Source: Methylorubrum rhodinum
Lineage (GTDB): Bacteria; Pseudomonadota; Alphaproteobacteria; Rhizobiales; Beijerinckiaceae
Direction of reading: 5' to 3'
Assembly (NCBI RefSeq): GCF_014199935.1
Contig: NZ_JACHOP010000001.1
Coordinates: 186,001-250,000, forward strand
Length of the DNA stretch: 64,000 bases
The notes below the pieces were generated by a model. That model searched no databases. It saw only the letters and a program-made list of their open reading frames with translations, and was not told where the DNA came from. Both the position numbers and the translations under genes were made by a program. Below, piece after piece: positions 19,899-28,370 of this stretch. Each line of letters opens with the position of its first letter. Position 1 is the first letter of the stretch.

Positions 19899-20609
19899 AT
19901 GACCGACCTCATCGAGACGATCCGCCGGACGCTCGTGCCGATCCACAAGGAGGGCTATCCCTTCATCCTGATCGGCATCGTGCTCACCGTCGGCGCCGGG
20001 CTGTTCTCGCAGTTCTTCGCCTGGGTGTTCCTCATCCTGACGCTGTGGGTCTGCTACTTCTTCCGCGATCCCGAGCGCGTCGTGCCGGTCGGCGACGGCC
20101 TGATCGTGTCGCCCGCCGACGGGCGGGTGAACCTGATCTCGACCGTGCTGCCCCCGCCCGAACTCGACCTGTCGCACGAGCCGATGCTGCGCATCTCGGT
20201 GTTCATGAACGTGTTCGACTGCCACGTGAACCGCGTGCCGGTGACCGGCAAGATCGGGCAGATCCACTACACGCCCGGCCTGTTCCTCAACGCCGAACTC
20301 GACAAGGCGAGCGAGGACAACGAGCGCAACGGCCTCGTCATGGAGACGACCCATCGCGGGCAAGCCTTGCGGATCGGCGTGGTGCAGATCGCCGGCCTCG
20401 TGGCGCGCCGCATCGTCGGCTTCGTCTCGGCGGGCGAGACCAAGCAGGTCGGCGAGCGCTTCGGCCTGATCCGCTTCGGCTCGCGGGTCGACGTCTACCT
20501 CCCCGTCGGCACCCGCATCCTCGTCGGCCTCGGCCAGAAGGCGGTGGCGGGCGAGACGGTGCTGGCCGATCTCGGGGGTGGCCCAGAGCGGGCCTTCCGC
20601 CGTATCTGA
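19899..20609 (+). CDS. psd: Phosphatidylserine decarboxylase proenzyme Psd
   Basis: Converts phosphatidylserine to phosphatidylethanolamine at the inner membrane. The 236-residue product is the short archaetidylserine-like class common in alphaproteobacteria. It has an N-terminal membrane hairpin (about 20-50), [27 protein letters not shown], and the self-cleavage site in RFGSRVDV near residue 195, where Ser becomes the pyruvoyl group. It is followed 31 nt later by pssA, which makes its substrate, so the two likely form one transcript. Confidence 0.97.
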   Translation: MTDLIETIRRTLVPIHKEGYPFILIGIVLTVGAGLFSQFFAWVFLILTLWVCYFFRDPERVVPVGDGLIVSPADGRVNLISTVLPPPELDLSHEPMLRISVFMNVFDCHVNRVPVTGKIGQIHYTPGLFLNAELDKASEDNERNGLVMETTHRGQALRIGVVQIAGLVARRIVGFVSAGETKQVGERFGLIRFGSRVDVYLPVGTRILVGLGQKAVAGETVLADLGGGPERAFRRI

Positions 20610-20640
20610 CCGCAGCCGAACGAGCCGAGTAAGAGGCGAC

Positions 20641-21462
20641 ATGGACGATCTCTTCCCGCCCTTCGCGCCCGATCCCAACGACCGCCCGCGGCGCTTCCGC
20701 CCGGTGCCGTTCCGGATGATCGCGCCGAACATGATCACGCTCCTGGCGCTCTGCCTTGGGCTCACCGCGATCCGGCTGGCCTTCGAGGGCCGGTTCGAGC
20801 CCGCGGTGCTGGCCGTGGTGGTCGCCGCCGGTCTCGACGGGATCGACGGGCGGGTGGCGCGCCTGCTCAAGGGCACCTCGCGCTTCGGGGCGGAACTCGA
20901 TTCGCTGGCCGACTTCGTCAACTTCGGCTGCGCCCCGGCGCTGATCCTCTACAGCTTCGCCCTGCACAACCTGAAGCAGGTCGGCTGGATCGTCGCCCTC
21001 GTCTTCGCCATCGCCATGTGCCTGCGGCTCGCCCGCTTCAACGCGATGCTCGACGACCCGAACCGGCCCGAGTGGAAGAAGGACTACTTCGTCGGCATGC
21101 CCGCGCCCGCGGGCGCGCTCACCGGCATGTTGCCGCTCTACCTGCACTTCCTCGGCGTTCCGTTCCCGCAATGGAGCACGGTGCTGATCCTGATCTACGA
21201 GTTGGTCATCGCGCTGCTCGTGGTCTCCACCGTGCCGACCTTTTCCGGCAAGACCTGGGGCAAGCGCGTCTCGCGCGACCTCGTGCTGCCGATCTTCCTC
21301 GTGGTGGTGGTGGCCTTCGGCCTCGTGATCTCGTTCCCGTTCGAGACGCTCGCCGCGGTCGGCCTCGGCTATCTCTGCATCATCCCCTTCGGCGCCATGC
21401 AGTACCGCAAGCGCCTGAAGCAAGAGGGCGGGGAGACGCCGCCGGCCGAGGCGGCGCCGTAA
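20641..21462 (+). CDS. pssA: CDP-diacylglycerol-serine O-phosphatidyltransferase PssA
   Basis: Makes phosphatidylserine from CDP-diacylglycerol and serine in the inner membrane, the step before Psd. A 273-residue multi-spanning protein with the CDP-alcohol phosphotransferase motif spread over about 65-93 (DGIDGRVAR, then FGAELDSLADFV). The ATG has AAGAGG upstream. About eight hydrophobic helices are visible. It converges with cysS, with only 6 nt between the two stop codons. Confidence 0.97.
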   Translation: MDDLFPPFAPDPNDRPRRFRPVPFRMIAPNMITLLALCLGLTAIRLAFEGRFEPAVLAVVVAAGLDGIDGRVARLLKGTSRFGAELDSLADFVNFGCAPALILYSFALHNLKQVGWIVALVFAIAMCLRLARFNAMLDDPNRPEWKKDYFVGMPAPAGALTGMLPLYLHFLGVPFPQWSTVLILIYELVIALLVVSTVPTFSGKTWGKRVSRDLVLPIFLVVVVAFGLVISFPFETLAAVGLGYLCIIPFGAMQYRKRLKQEGGETPPAEAAP

Positions 21463-21468
21463 GGGGCC

Positions 21469-22857
21469 TCAGCCCGCCACCGTCCAGGTGGTGGTGCCGT
21501 CCTTGTTGTCCTTCAAGGCAACGCCCATCGCGGCCAGCGCATCGCGCACCCGGTCGGAGGCCGCCCAGTCCTTGGCGGCCCGGGCCGCCTTGCGCTCGGC
21601 GATCAGCGCCTCGACCTTGGCGACGTCGACCCCCGCCGCGTTGACGCGGGCGGCCTCGCGCTGCGCCTTGGTCTCGCCGAGAAAGCCCATCACCCCGGCC
21701 GCCGCCTTGAGCGCCGGAGCGTCGGCGCCCGCGAGCCGATGCAACTCGCCGAGGGCCGAGGGGGTGTTGAGATCGTCGCACAGGGCCTCGATGACGCGCT
21801 CCGGCACGGTCTCCGACGGCGCGGCCTCGCCGGCCGCGTCGTACCAGCGCTCCAGCATCCGGCCGGATTCCTCCAGGCCGCGCAGCGTCCAGTCGATCGG
21901 CTGGCGGTAATGCGTCTTGAGCATGTTGAGGCGCACCACCTCGCCCGGCCAGTCGGCCAGCACCTGCCCGATGGTGATGAAGTTGCCGAGCGACTTCGAC
22001 ATCTTCTCCCCCTCGACCTGCAGGAAGCCGTTGTGGAGCCAGACGTTGGCCATCACGCTCGTGCCGAAGCAGCAGCGGGACTGCGCCACCTCGTTCTCGT
22101 GATGGGGGAAGATCAGGTCGATGCCGCCGGCATGGATGTCGAAGGTCTCGCCGAGATGCTTCCACGACATCGCCGAGCACTCGATGTGCCAGCCGGGGCG
22201 CCCGGCTAAGTCGATCCCGCAGGGAGACGGCCAGGACGGCTCGCCCGCTTTTGACGGCTTCCACAGCACGAAATCGAGGGGCGAGCGCTTGTAGGGCGCG
22301 ACCTCGACGCGGGCGCCGGCCTCCATCTCGTCGAGCGGTCGCTTCGAGAGCGCGCCGTAATCGGCCATCGACGGCACGTCGAACAGCACGTGGCCTTCCG
22401 CGACGTAGGCGTGGCCGGCGCTCACCAGCCCCTCGATCAGCCGGTGCATCTCGCCGATATGGTCGGTCGCCCGCGGCTCGACGAAGCGGGGGCGCTCGCC
22501 CGAAACATTCACGTCGTCGGCCATCAGCACGCCGAGCGCGCGGATGTCGGCGTGGAACTGCGCCAGCGTGCCGTCGGTGAGTTCACGGATGGTGATGCCG
22601 CGCTCCGCCGCGCGGGCATTGATCTTGTCGTCCACGTCCGTGACGTTGCGGGCGTAGGTGACGTGGCCCGGCCCGTAGAGGTGGCGCAGCAGGCGAAATA
22701 ACAGGTCGAAGACGATGATCGGCCGGGCGTTGCCGATATGGGCCGCGTCGTAGACCGTCGGCCCGCAGGCATACATCCGCACATGGGCTGGATCGATCGG
22801 CTGGAAGGCCGCCTTCTCGCGGGTCAGCGTGTTGTAGAGCCGCAACATCGGGGTCAT
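21469..22857 (-). CDS. cysS: Cysteinyl-tRNA synthetase CysS
   Basis: A class I synthetase of 462 residues charging tRNA-Cys. The zinc ligand Cys31 is in YACGPTVYD, the HIGH-type motif is HIGN at about 40-43, further zinc ligands are in [10 protein letters not shown], and EKMSKSLGN is near residue 285. The start [10 protein letters not shown] gives the family length. It stands alone, convergent with pssA. Confidence 0.97.
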   Translation of the reverse strand: MTPMLRLYNTLTREKAAFQPIDPAHVRMYACGPTVYDAAHIGNARPIIVFDLLFRLLRHLYGPGHVTYARNVTDVDDKINARAAERGITIRELTDGTLAQFHADIRALGVLMADDVNVSGERPRFVEPRATDHIGEMHRLIEGLVSAGHAYVAEGHVLFDVPSMADYGALSKRPLDEMEAGARVEVAPYKRSPLDFVLWKPSKAGEPSWPSPCGIDLAGRPGWHIECSAMSWKHLGETFDIHAGGIDLIFPHHENEVAQSRCCFGTSVMANVWLHNGFLQVEGEKMSKSLGNFITIGQVLADWPGEVVRLNMLKTHYRQPIDWTLRGLEESGRMLERWYDAAGEAAPSETVPERVIEALCDDLNTPSALGELHRLAGADAPALKAAAGVMGFLGETKAQREAARVNAAGVDVAKVEALIAERKAARAAKDWAASDRVRDALAAMGVALKDNKDGTTTWTVAG

Positions 22858-23171
22858 CGAAGGGGTCCCGCCGGAACCGTCCGGCCTTCGCGACGGCGAG
22901 GCGCCGTCCTCGGTTTCTCGTTGCGCCGCAGCGTGTTCGGGCTCCTCTCGGGAAGTGCCGCCACATTGCCGCCGGACCCGCAGCCGCCCGCTGTTGCAAC
23001 GCCGCGACGGTCGCCGGTCCGGGCATGAGCTAACCCAGAACCGTGAGGAATTCGAGAACGGCCGCCCCCGCGTCACGGCTCAAGCAGCCGTGACCGGTCG
23101 GTGCAAGGATTTGTTTACCGAGCCGTCCGAACACTCCGCAACCGAGCGAACCCGTTAACAAGGTTTCCACC
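22858..23171. other. Divergent intergenic region between cysS and a secreted-protein gene
   Basis: About 314 nt with no convincing gene. Both flanking genes are transcribed outward, so it must carry two promoters. The part nearest 23172 is lower in GC (aaggatttgtttaccg, gttaacaagg) and is the more likely promoter for the secreted protein. Confidence 0.5.
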
Positions 23172-23504
23172 ATGCGCCGTCCGGTCGCCGCCCTCCTCGC
23201 CCTCGCCCTGGCCTCGGCCGCGCCCCAGGCGCTCGCCGGCGAACCGGCTGCTCCGGCCCGCGCGCATGTCGAGAAGACGTTCCTGATCCCGGCGGAAGAA
23301 GGCTACGGCGTCGGCGAGTGCCTCAGCGGCGGCCCGAGTGAGTGCGGCCAGGTGGTCGCCAATGCGTGGTGCGAGGCGCAAGGCTACGCCAGCGCGGTCA
23401 ATTACGGCGTCGCCGCCCAGGACGAGTATACCGGCGCCATCCCGGCCACCCCGATCCCGGCCCCGACCGCCGCCCGCCCGCTGCGCATCACCTGCCAGGA
23501 CTGA
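23172..23504 (+). CDS. Small secreted hypothetical protein
   Basis: A 110-residue protein with a clear signal peptide (RRPVAALLALALASAAPQAL, cleavage near ALAG). The mature part contains four cysteines (GECLSGGPSECGQ, NAWCEAQGY, ITCQD), which could form disulfides in the periplasm. I do not recognise a named family, although similar small proteins occur in Rhizobiales. The ATG follows a GGTTTCC stretch; the ribosome site is weak. Confidence 0.78.
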   Translation: MRRPVAALLALALASAAPQALAGEPAAPARAHVEKTFLIPAEEGYGVGECLSGGPSECGQVVANAWCEAQGYASAVNYGVAAQDEYTGAIPATPIPAPTAARPLRITCQD

Positions 23505-23557
23505 TTCTTTTTCGGTGCTCGCCCGCCGCTTGCGGCCTCTCCGGGCGGCCTTTGCCC

Positions 23558-23583
23558 GATCCGCAGCGGAACGGTTGCGGATC
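23558..23583. promoter_or_regulatory. Probable operator upstream of the Phd-type antitoxin
   Basis: A perfect 8-bp inverted repeat, gatccgca and tgcggatc, with a 10-nt spacer, ends 11 nt before the antitoxin ATG. The ribosome site GGAGG lies just inside its right edge. Phd/YefM antitoxins repress their own promoters by binding such palindromes, so this is the natural autoregulation site. Confidence 0.6.
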
Positions 23584-23594
23584 GGAGGACAGCC

Positions 23595-23870
23595 ATGGCT
23601 CGGGTCGGGTTGACGGAGTTGCGGCGTCACCTCGCCGAGCATCTCGACCGGGTCGAGGCCGACCGCACCGAACTCGTGGTTTCGCGCCGCGACCGCGAGG
23701 ATCTGGCGATTATCCCGCTTGCCCAACTCGAACGCCTGCGCGAGACGATGCACCTGCTCGGCACCCCCGCGAACGCGGCGCGGCTGCGGGAAGGCATCGA
23801 ACAACTCGACGCGGGCAGGGGCCGCGAGCAAAGGCTCGATGTGTCCGGCATCGCTGCCCGGATTTCCTAA
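23595..23870 (+). CDS. Phd/YefM-family antitoxin without an adjacent toxin
   Basis: A 91-residue protein beginning ARVGLTELRRHLAEHLDRVE, the N-terminal DNA-binding fold of prevent-host-death antitoxins, followed by ELVVSRRDREDLAIIPLAQ. The C-terminal half would bind the toxin. The usual RelE/ParE- or Doc-type toxin gene should follow within a few nucleotides. Instead an inverted-repeat element (23880-23994) follows, then creA on the other strand. It is therefore an orphan antitoxin, possibly a stand-alone repressor. A ribosome site GGAGG is present. Confidence 0.83.
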   Translation: MARVGLTELRRHLAEHLDRVEADRTELVVSRRDREDLAIIPLAQLERLRETMHLLGTPANAARLREGIEQLDAGRGREQRLDVSGIAARIS

Positions 23871-23879
23871 ACTCTCGAC

Positions 23880-23994
23880 CGTCATTCCGGGGCCGCGCAG
23901 CGGAACCCGGAATCCACCCGTGATGCGCGGCTGTTGAAGGCGTCGCGCCCAGTCGTGGATTCCGGGTTCGCCTGCGGCGCCCCGGAATGACGGC
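23880..23994 (+). repeat. Inverted-repeat intergenic element, copy 1
   Basis: A 115-bp element with complementary ends: cgtcattccggggc at the left and gccccggaatgacgg at the right, with a second inner pair (ggaacccggaatcca and tggattccgggttc). A second copy at 48025-48140 is the reverse complement of this one with about ten mismatches. The shape and intergenic position fit a REP/BIME-like bacterial interspersed repeat. Transcribed, it would form one long hairpin between the antitoxin gene and creA. Confidence 0.85.
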
Positions 23995-24015
23995 GGTGAG
24001 ATGTAAAAAGATGTT

Positions 24016-24531
24016 CTACTTCACGAAGTCCGCACACTTCTGCGGCGCCTCCGTCCCCCACGGCGCCAGGGGCACGCTGGAGGTGGAGTTCTTGGGCGAG
24101 CCCTGCACCACCTTGTCCGAATACACCATGTAGATCAGCGTGTTGCGCTTGGCGTCGCAGCCGCGCACGATCTGCATCGACTTGAAGATCAGCGAGCGCC
24201 GCTCGCTGAACACCACGTCCCCCTGCTTGACCTTGTCCTTGAACTGCACTGGCCCGGTCTGGCGGCAGGAGAGCGAGATGTCGGAGACGTCCTCGGCCAG
24301 CCCCAGCGTGCCCTTGATGCCGCCCTTCTCCGGCTGGGTGTACCAGCAGGCGATGCCCGAGACGTCGGGATCGTCGATGCCGTAGACCACGAGCTTGTCG
24401 TTGGGCGTCAGCGGGCGCCACACCGTCGACTTGTCGAAGATCCGGTCCGGATCCTCCGCGGCGCCGGCCGCCCCCGGCACCAGTGCCGCGGCGAGGCAGG
24501 CCGCCGCGAGCAACATCCGTGTGTTTTCCAT
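24016..24531 (-). CDS. creA: CreA family periplasmic protein
   Basis: A 171-residue protein with a signal peptide (LLAAACLAAALVPGAAGA). The CreA fold follows: VYGIDDPDVSGIACWYTQPEKGG, then SLSCRQTGP, FSERRSLIFKSMQIVRGCD and the late LIYMVYSDK. CreA proteins are conserved in proteobacteria but their function is not established. The start MENTRMLL is chosen to place the signal peptide correctly. Confidence 0.92.
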   Translation of the reverse strand: MENTRMLLAAACLAAALVPGAAGAAEDPDRIFDKSTVWRPLTPNDKLVVYGIDDPDVSGIACWYTQPEKGGIKGTLGLAEDVSDISLSCRQTGPVQFKDKVKQGDVVFSERRSLIFKSMQIVRGCDAKRNTLIYMVYSDKVVQGSPKNSTSSVPLAPWGTEAPQKCADFVK

Positions 24532-24706
24532 GGTGCCCCCGAGCCACATCATCGACGCAATCCCCTCAAAGCCTGGCCGTAAACACATGGTGTCCCTGTC
24601 CCCCGGCGGCGAGGGGCGCTAACACAGGTGTGAGGTGCCTCAAGCCGTCGCGCACCGGCCCGGCCGTCTCCCGCGACCCCCTGCCCGAGATCCCAGCATC
24701 CGCCCC

Positions 24707-25708
24707 ATGCCGCTGATCGGACCGCAGCTTCGCCGTGCCTTCGCCGCCCTCGTCGCGGTCTCAGGCCTCGTCCTCGCTCAAGGCGGCTCGGCCGCCGCGG
24801 GCGATGTCTGGGCGTGCCAGCGCTACAAGACCGAACTCGCCAACCTGAACGCCAGCGCCTCCACGGCCGCCGCGCTCCAGAGCGAGGTGTCGCGGCTCGA
24901 ATCGTACTATCGCAGCCTCAATTGCGAGGGCGGGAAGTTCCTGTTCTTCGATACCCGGCCGCCGCAATGCGGGGCGGTCGAGGCCCGGATCCGCTCGCTC
25001 AACGCCACCTATGGCGGCGGCGACGGCGAGGTGGTGGCGGCCCGCCGCCGCCAGCTCGTGGCCGCGGTGTCGAACGCCTGCTCCGGCGTGATGCCCGAGG
25101 CCGGCCAGGAGGCCCGTGTGGGCGGCGCCCAGACCGCGCGGGGCGGCCCGCAGGTGATCTGCGTCAAGACCTGCGACGGTTCCTACTTCCCGATGGCGAA
25201 CCTCCCCGACGGGCGCGAGGGTGCCGACGAGATGTGCCAGGCGCTCTGCCCCGGCACCGAGTCGCTCGCCTACTCGATGCCGCACGGCGACGATGCGCTG
25301 AAATACGCCGCGACCCTGAAGGGCAGCCGCGCCTACGCCGCGACGCCGACGGCGTTCAAGTTCCGCACCAGTTTCGTCTCGAACTGCTCCTGCAAGAAGG
25401 AGGGGCAGAGCTGGGCGCAGTCGCTCGCCAAGGCCGAGAGCATGCTGGTGCGGCACAAGGGCGACATCTTCGTCACGCCGATGACCGCCGAGCGGCTGTC
25501 GCGCGCCCCGAAGGTGCGCCTGACGCTCGTCGGCCGCGCCGACCGGACAGCGGCCTCGCTCGCCGCCGATGCCGCCAACCGCGAGGGCGTAGCGACGACG
25601 GCCCCCGAGGCCGCCGCCGCGGACGCCACCGGCTCGACGGGCGAGGCCCGCGGCAGCGCCATCCGCGTCATCGTCCCCGGCCTCGTCCCGGTTCCGCCCA
25701 CGCCCTGA
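24707..25708 (+). CDS. DUF2865 secreted protein
   Basis: A 333-residue exported protein with an N-terminal signal peptide (to about residue 30, GSAAAGDVW). A coiled region (RYKTELANLNASASTAAALQ) and a cysteine-rich DUF2865 core follow (VICVKTCDGSYFPM, CQALCPGTESLAYSMP, NCSCKK). The core is typical of Rhizobiales; its function is unknown. The C-terminus is Ala-rich and may be a linker. It lies upstream of the OmpA-like gene on the same strand, with a strong hairpin between them. Confidence 0.87.
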   Translation: MPLIGPQLRRAFAALVAVSGLVLAQGGSAAAGDVWACQRYKTELANLNASASTAAALQSEVSRLESYYRSLNCEGGKFLFFDTRPPQCGAVEARIRSLNATYGGGDGEVVAARRRQLVAAVSNACSGVMPEAGQEARVGGAQTARGGPQVICVKTCDGSYFPMANLPDGREGADEMCQALCPGTESLAYSMPHGDDALKYAATLKGSRAYAATPTAFKFRTSFVSNCSCKKEGQSWAQSLAKAESMLVRHKGDIFVTPMTAERLSRAPKVRLTLVGRADRTAASLAADAANREGVATTAPEAAAADATGSTGEARGSAIRVIVPGLVPVPPTP

Positions 25709-25720
25709 TGGCGCGGTTAT

Positions 25721-25755
25721 TCGATCCATGCGGCGAGTATCGCCACACGGATCGA
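25721..25755 (+). terminator. Two-tier hairpin after the DUF2865 gene
   Basis: An outer stem tcgatcc (25721-25727) pairs with ggatcga (25749-25755) and an inner stem ggcga (25732-25736) pairs with tcgcc (25740-25744). It begins 12 nt after the stop codon. No T-run follows, so termination is plausible but not assured. Confidence 0.5.
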
Positions 25756-25783
25756 TGTGGAGAGCCGGCCTCGACTTGAAAGT

Positions 25784-25812
25784 TTGACGTCTCGTGATCG
25801 GGAACCATATCG
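25784..25812 (+). promoter_or_regulatory. Candidate sigma-70-type promoter for the OmpA-like gene
   Basis: TTGACG at 25784-25789 is followed after 17 nt by ATATCG (25807-25812), about 50 nt before the ATG at 25862. The -35 matches well; the -10 is weak, as is usual in alphaproteobacteria. Confidence 0.35.
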
Positions 25813-25861
25813 GCCCGACACTGTTCGGAACCGCCGATCGCGTTTCACGAGGCCGTCCTAC

Positions 25862-28204
25862 ATGCGGATCACCCGCTCTCTGCTCCTGACCGGTACGATT
25901 CTGCCGGCCCTCCTCCTGTCGGATTTGTCCTTCGCACGCTCCCTGGGCGAGGCCGCCACCGGGCGGATCGAACTGGCGCAGCGAGGCGATCCCGACGGGC
26001 CGGGCGGCGGACCCGGCGGTGGCCGTGGCGGGCCGGGAGGCCCCGGAGGACCCGGCGGGATGGAGCGCGGCGGACCGGGCGGTCCCGGCGGCGGCGGCGG
26101 CGGTCGCGAGCGCCCCGAGCCGCGCGAGCGGCCGGAGCCGCGGCAGGCCCAGCCCGAGCGTGCGCCGCCGGCCGCGCGCGAGCGGCCCGATCGCCCCGAG
26201 CGACCCGACCGTCCTTCGCCCGCAGAGCGTCCCTCGCCCGCCGAGCGCGCCGCCCCGCCGGCCGCCCGCGAGCGCCCCGACAGGCCCGAGCGTCCGGATC
26301 GCCCCGAGCGGCCGGAGCGTCCCGCCGCCCCCACCCGTCCCGACCGCGATGTGCCGGATCGCCCCGACCGGCCGACGCCGCCAGCTGCCCGCGACCGCGC
26401 GCCGGACCGCGATGCGCCGGCTCGCCCCGGTCGCGACGCCACACCGGACAAGCCCGACCGTCCCGGCCGCGACGCGACCCCGGATCGTCCCGGCCGCGAC
26501 GCGCCGGCCAAGCCCGATGCCGCCAAGCCTGACCGTGATGGCAAGCCCGACCGCGACGGCCCGGCCCGGCCCGGCCGCGACGCCACACCGGACAAGCCCG
26601 ACCGCCCCGGCCGCGATGCGACCCCGGACCGTCCGGGCCGCGACGCGCCGGGCGCCGCCAAGCCAGATCGTGACGGCAGGCCCGACCGTGACGGCGACGG
26701 CAAGCCCGACCGCGACGGACCGAACCGCGGCGGGCGCGATGCCGACGCGCCGCCGAACCAGCGCCCCGGCGTTCCGGGCCGCCCGGTCCAGCCGCCCGGT
26801 ACCCCGCCGAACGCCGACCAGCCCGGCCGTCCGGGTCAGCCCGGCGCTAACCCGGCGACGCCGCCGAACCAGCAGCCGGGTGTGCCCGGCCGCCCCGTGG
26901 CCCCGAACCAGCAGCCCGGCGTTCCGGGTCGCCCGGTGCAGCCGCCCGGCACGCCGCCGAACGCGCAGCAGCCGGGTCAGCCGGGCCAGCCGGGGGCGCT
27001 CCAGCCCGGCCAGCCGGGCTACCAGCCGGGCGGGCGCGACGGCCGCCTCGACGACGACCGCCGCGACGGGCGTGACCGCGACGACCGCTTCGGCCGGGAC
27101 GGACGCGACCGCGATGATCGCTACGGCCGCGATGGCCGCGACCGGGACGAACGCTATGGCCGCGACGACCGGCGGGATGATCGCTACGGCCGTGACGACC
27201 GGCCCGGTGGCCGCGACCGCTTCAACGTGCCCGGCACGCCGGCCTACATCCCCGGCGGGTTCCGCGACGACGACGACCGCATCCGCGACTACGACACCAT
27301 CCGGCGCGACCGGCGCGAGTACGACGTGGACGGCCGCACCTATTACCGCGAGCCGGGCCGCATCATCGTGCGCGACCGCGACGGCTACTTCATCCGCCAC
27401 GACGAGAACGAGCGCTTCCGCACGATCTACGGCGGTCGCGGCTATCGCAGCGAGCGCCGCGGCGGCGAGGTCTACAGCTACGTCGACAGCCCGGCGGGCG
27501 GCCAGATCGTCACCGTGGTGGACGACGACGGGCGCCTGCTGCGCCGCTCCCGCCGCTACAGCGACGGGCGCGAGGTGTTCCTGATCAACAACGCCTATGG
27601 CGGCGCGCCGCGGCCGGTCTACGAGGACGTCGTCGACCTGCCGCCGCCGGACATCCGCATCCCGCGGGATCGCTACATCGTCGATTACGAGCGGGCCGAC
27701 GAGCGCCAGGTCTATCAGGCGCTCTCCGCCCCGCCGGTGCAGGCGGTGGACCGGCGCTACACCCTGGATCAGGTGCGCTACTCGCCGCAACTGCGCGCCC
27801 GGATGCCGAGCGTCGACATCAACACGATCACGTTCGAATCCGGGTCGTTCACCGTGACGCCCGATCAGGCCCAGCGCCTGTCGAGCATCGCCGCGGCGAT
27901 CAACCAGACGGTCAAGGCCAACCCGCAGGAGGTGTTCCTGATCGAGGGCTACACCGACGCCGTCGGTGCGGAGGTCGACAACCTGTCGCTCTCCGACCGC
28001 CGTGCCCAGTCTGTCGCCGCGGTGCTGACGCAGAACTTCCAGGTGCCGCCGGAGAACCTGACCACGCAGGGCTACGGCGAGCAGTACCTGAAGGTGAACA
28101 CGCAAGAAGCCAACCGCGACAACCGCCGCGTCACGGTCCGTCGCATCACTCCGCTGCTCCAGCAGCAGGCGGATGGGCAGCAGCCGGCAGCCCCGCCGCA
28201 GTAA
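25862..28204 (+). CDS. OmpA-family protein with a very long Pro/Arg/Asp/Gly repeat region
   Basis: A 780-residue envelope protein. It has a signal peptide (ITRSLLLTGTILPALLLSDL, about 1-28), then a Gly/Pro segment. About 350 residues of low-complexity repeats follow (PERPDRP, GRDATPDKPDRP, DRDGKPDRDG, PGVPGRPVQPPGTPPN, RYGRDGRDRD). A folded middle part begins near 460 (VDGRTYYREPGRIIVRDRDG). The C-terminal OmpA-like peptidoglycan-binding domain spans about 655-765 (ITFESGSFTVTPDQAQR, IEGYTDAVGAEVDN, LSDRRAQSVA). The C-terminus should bind peptidoglycan; the repeat part may span the periplasm or reach the surface. A DNA segment of nearly 90 bp is duplicated at about 26425 and 26570, showing recent repeat growth. 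Confidence 0.9.
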   Translation: MRITRSLLLTGTILPALLLSDLSFARSLGEAATGRIELAQRGDPDGPGGGPGGGRGGPGGPGGPGGMERGGPGGPGGGGGGRERPEPRERPEPRQAQPERAPPAARERPDRPERPDRPSPAERPSPAERAAPPAARERPDRPERPDRPERPERPAAPTRPDRDVPDRPDRPTPPAARDRAPDRDAPARPGRDATPDKPDRPGRDATPDRPGRDAPAKPDAAKPDRDGKPDRDGPARPGRDATPDKPDRPGRDATPDRPGRDAPGAAKPDRDGRPDRDGDGKPDRDGPNRGGRDADAPPNQRPGVPGRPVQPPGTPPNADQPGRPGQPGANPATPPNQQPGVPGRPVAPNQQPGVPGRPVQPPGTPPNAQQPGQPGQPGALQPGQPGYQPGGRDGRLDDDRRDGRDRDDRFGRDGRDRDDRYGRDGRDRDERYGRDDRRDDRYGRDDRPGGRDRFNVPGTPAYIPGGFRDDDDRIRDYDTIRRDRREYDVDGRTYYREPGRIIVRDRDGYFIRHDENERFRTIYGGRGYRSERRGGEVYSYVDSPAGGQIVTVVDDDGRLLRRSRRYSDGREVFLINNAYGGAPRPVYEDVVDLPPPDIRIPRDRYIVDYERADERQVYQALSAPPVQAVDRRYTLDQVRYSPQLRARMPSVDINTITFESGSFTVTPDQAQRLSSIAAAINQTVKANPQEVFLIEGYTDAVGAEVDNLSLSDRRAQSVAAVLTQNFQVPPENLTTQGYGEQYLKVNTQEANRDNRRVTVRRITPLLQQQADGQQPAAPPQ

Positions 28205-28218
28205 CGTCGCCAACGGTC

Positions 28219-28353
28219 AACCCTCTCCCCTCCGCGGGAGAGGGTGGCCCGCGAAGCGGGTCGGGTGCGGGGAGCGACGTTTCCGGAAAGCGCGCTCCCC
28301 TCACCCGCTTGCTCCGCAAGCACCCTCCCCCGCATAGGGGGGAGGGTTTTTTC
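28219..28353. repeat. Intergenic inverted-repeat element with a strong terminator
   Basis: The left arm holds a perfect 9-bp hairpin, ccctctccc/gggagaggg (28221-28244), followed by ggcccgcgaagcgggtcggg. The right arm is its approximate reverse complement (cacccgcttgctccgcaagc and then the terminator). This 'ccctctcccc...gggagaggg' pattern is a common interspersed intergenic repeat of alphaproteobacteria. It separates the OmpA-like gene from the MFS gene. Confidence 0.75.
28322..28352 (+). terminator. Rho-independent terminator of the OmpA-like gene
   Basis: A 9-bp GC-rich stem (accctcccc at 28322-28330 with ggggagggt at 28339-28347) is followed by six T residues (28347-28352). It lies 118 nt after the OmpA-like stop and just before the MFS gene. 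Confidence 0.8.
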
Positions 28354-28370
28354 GTTGAGGACACGGCATC

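Noticed and set aside
24761..28213. A 1150-codon open frame on the minus strand across the DUF2865 and OmpA-like genes
   Set aside because: It is the antisense shadow of high-GC, repetitive coding sequence; its translation is Val/Ala/Arg low complexity with no family resemblance.
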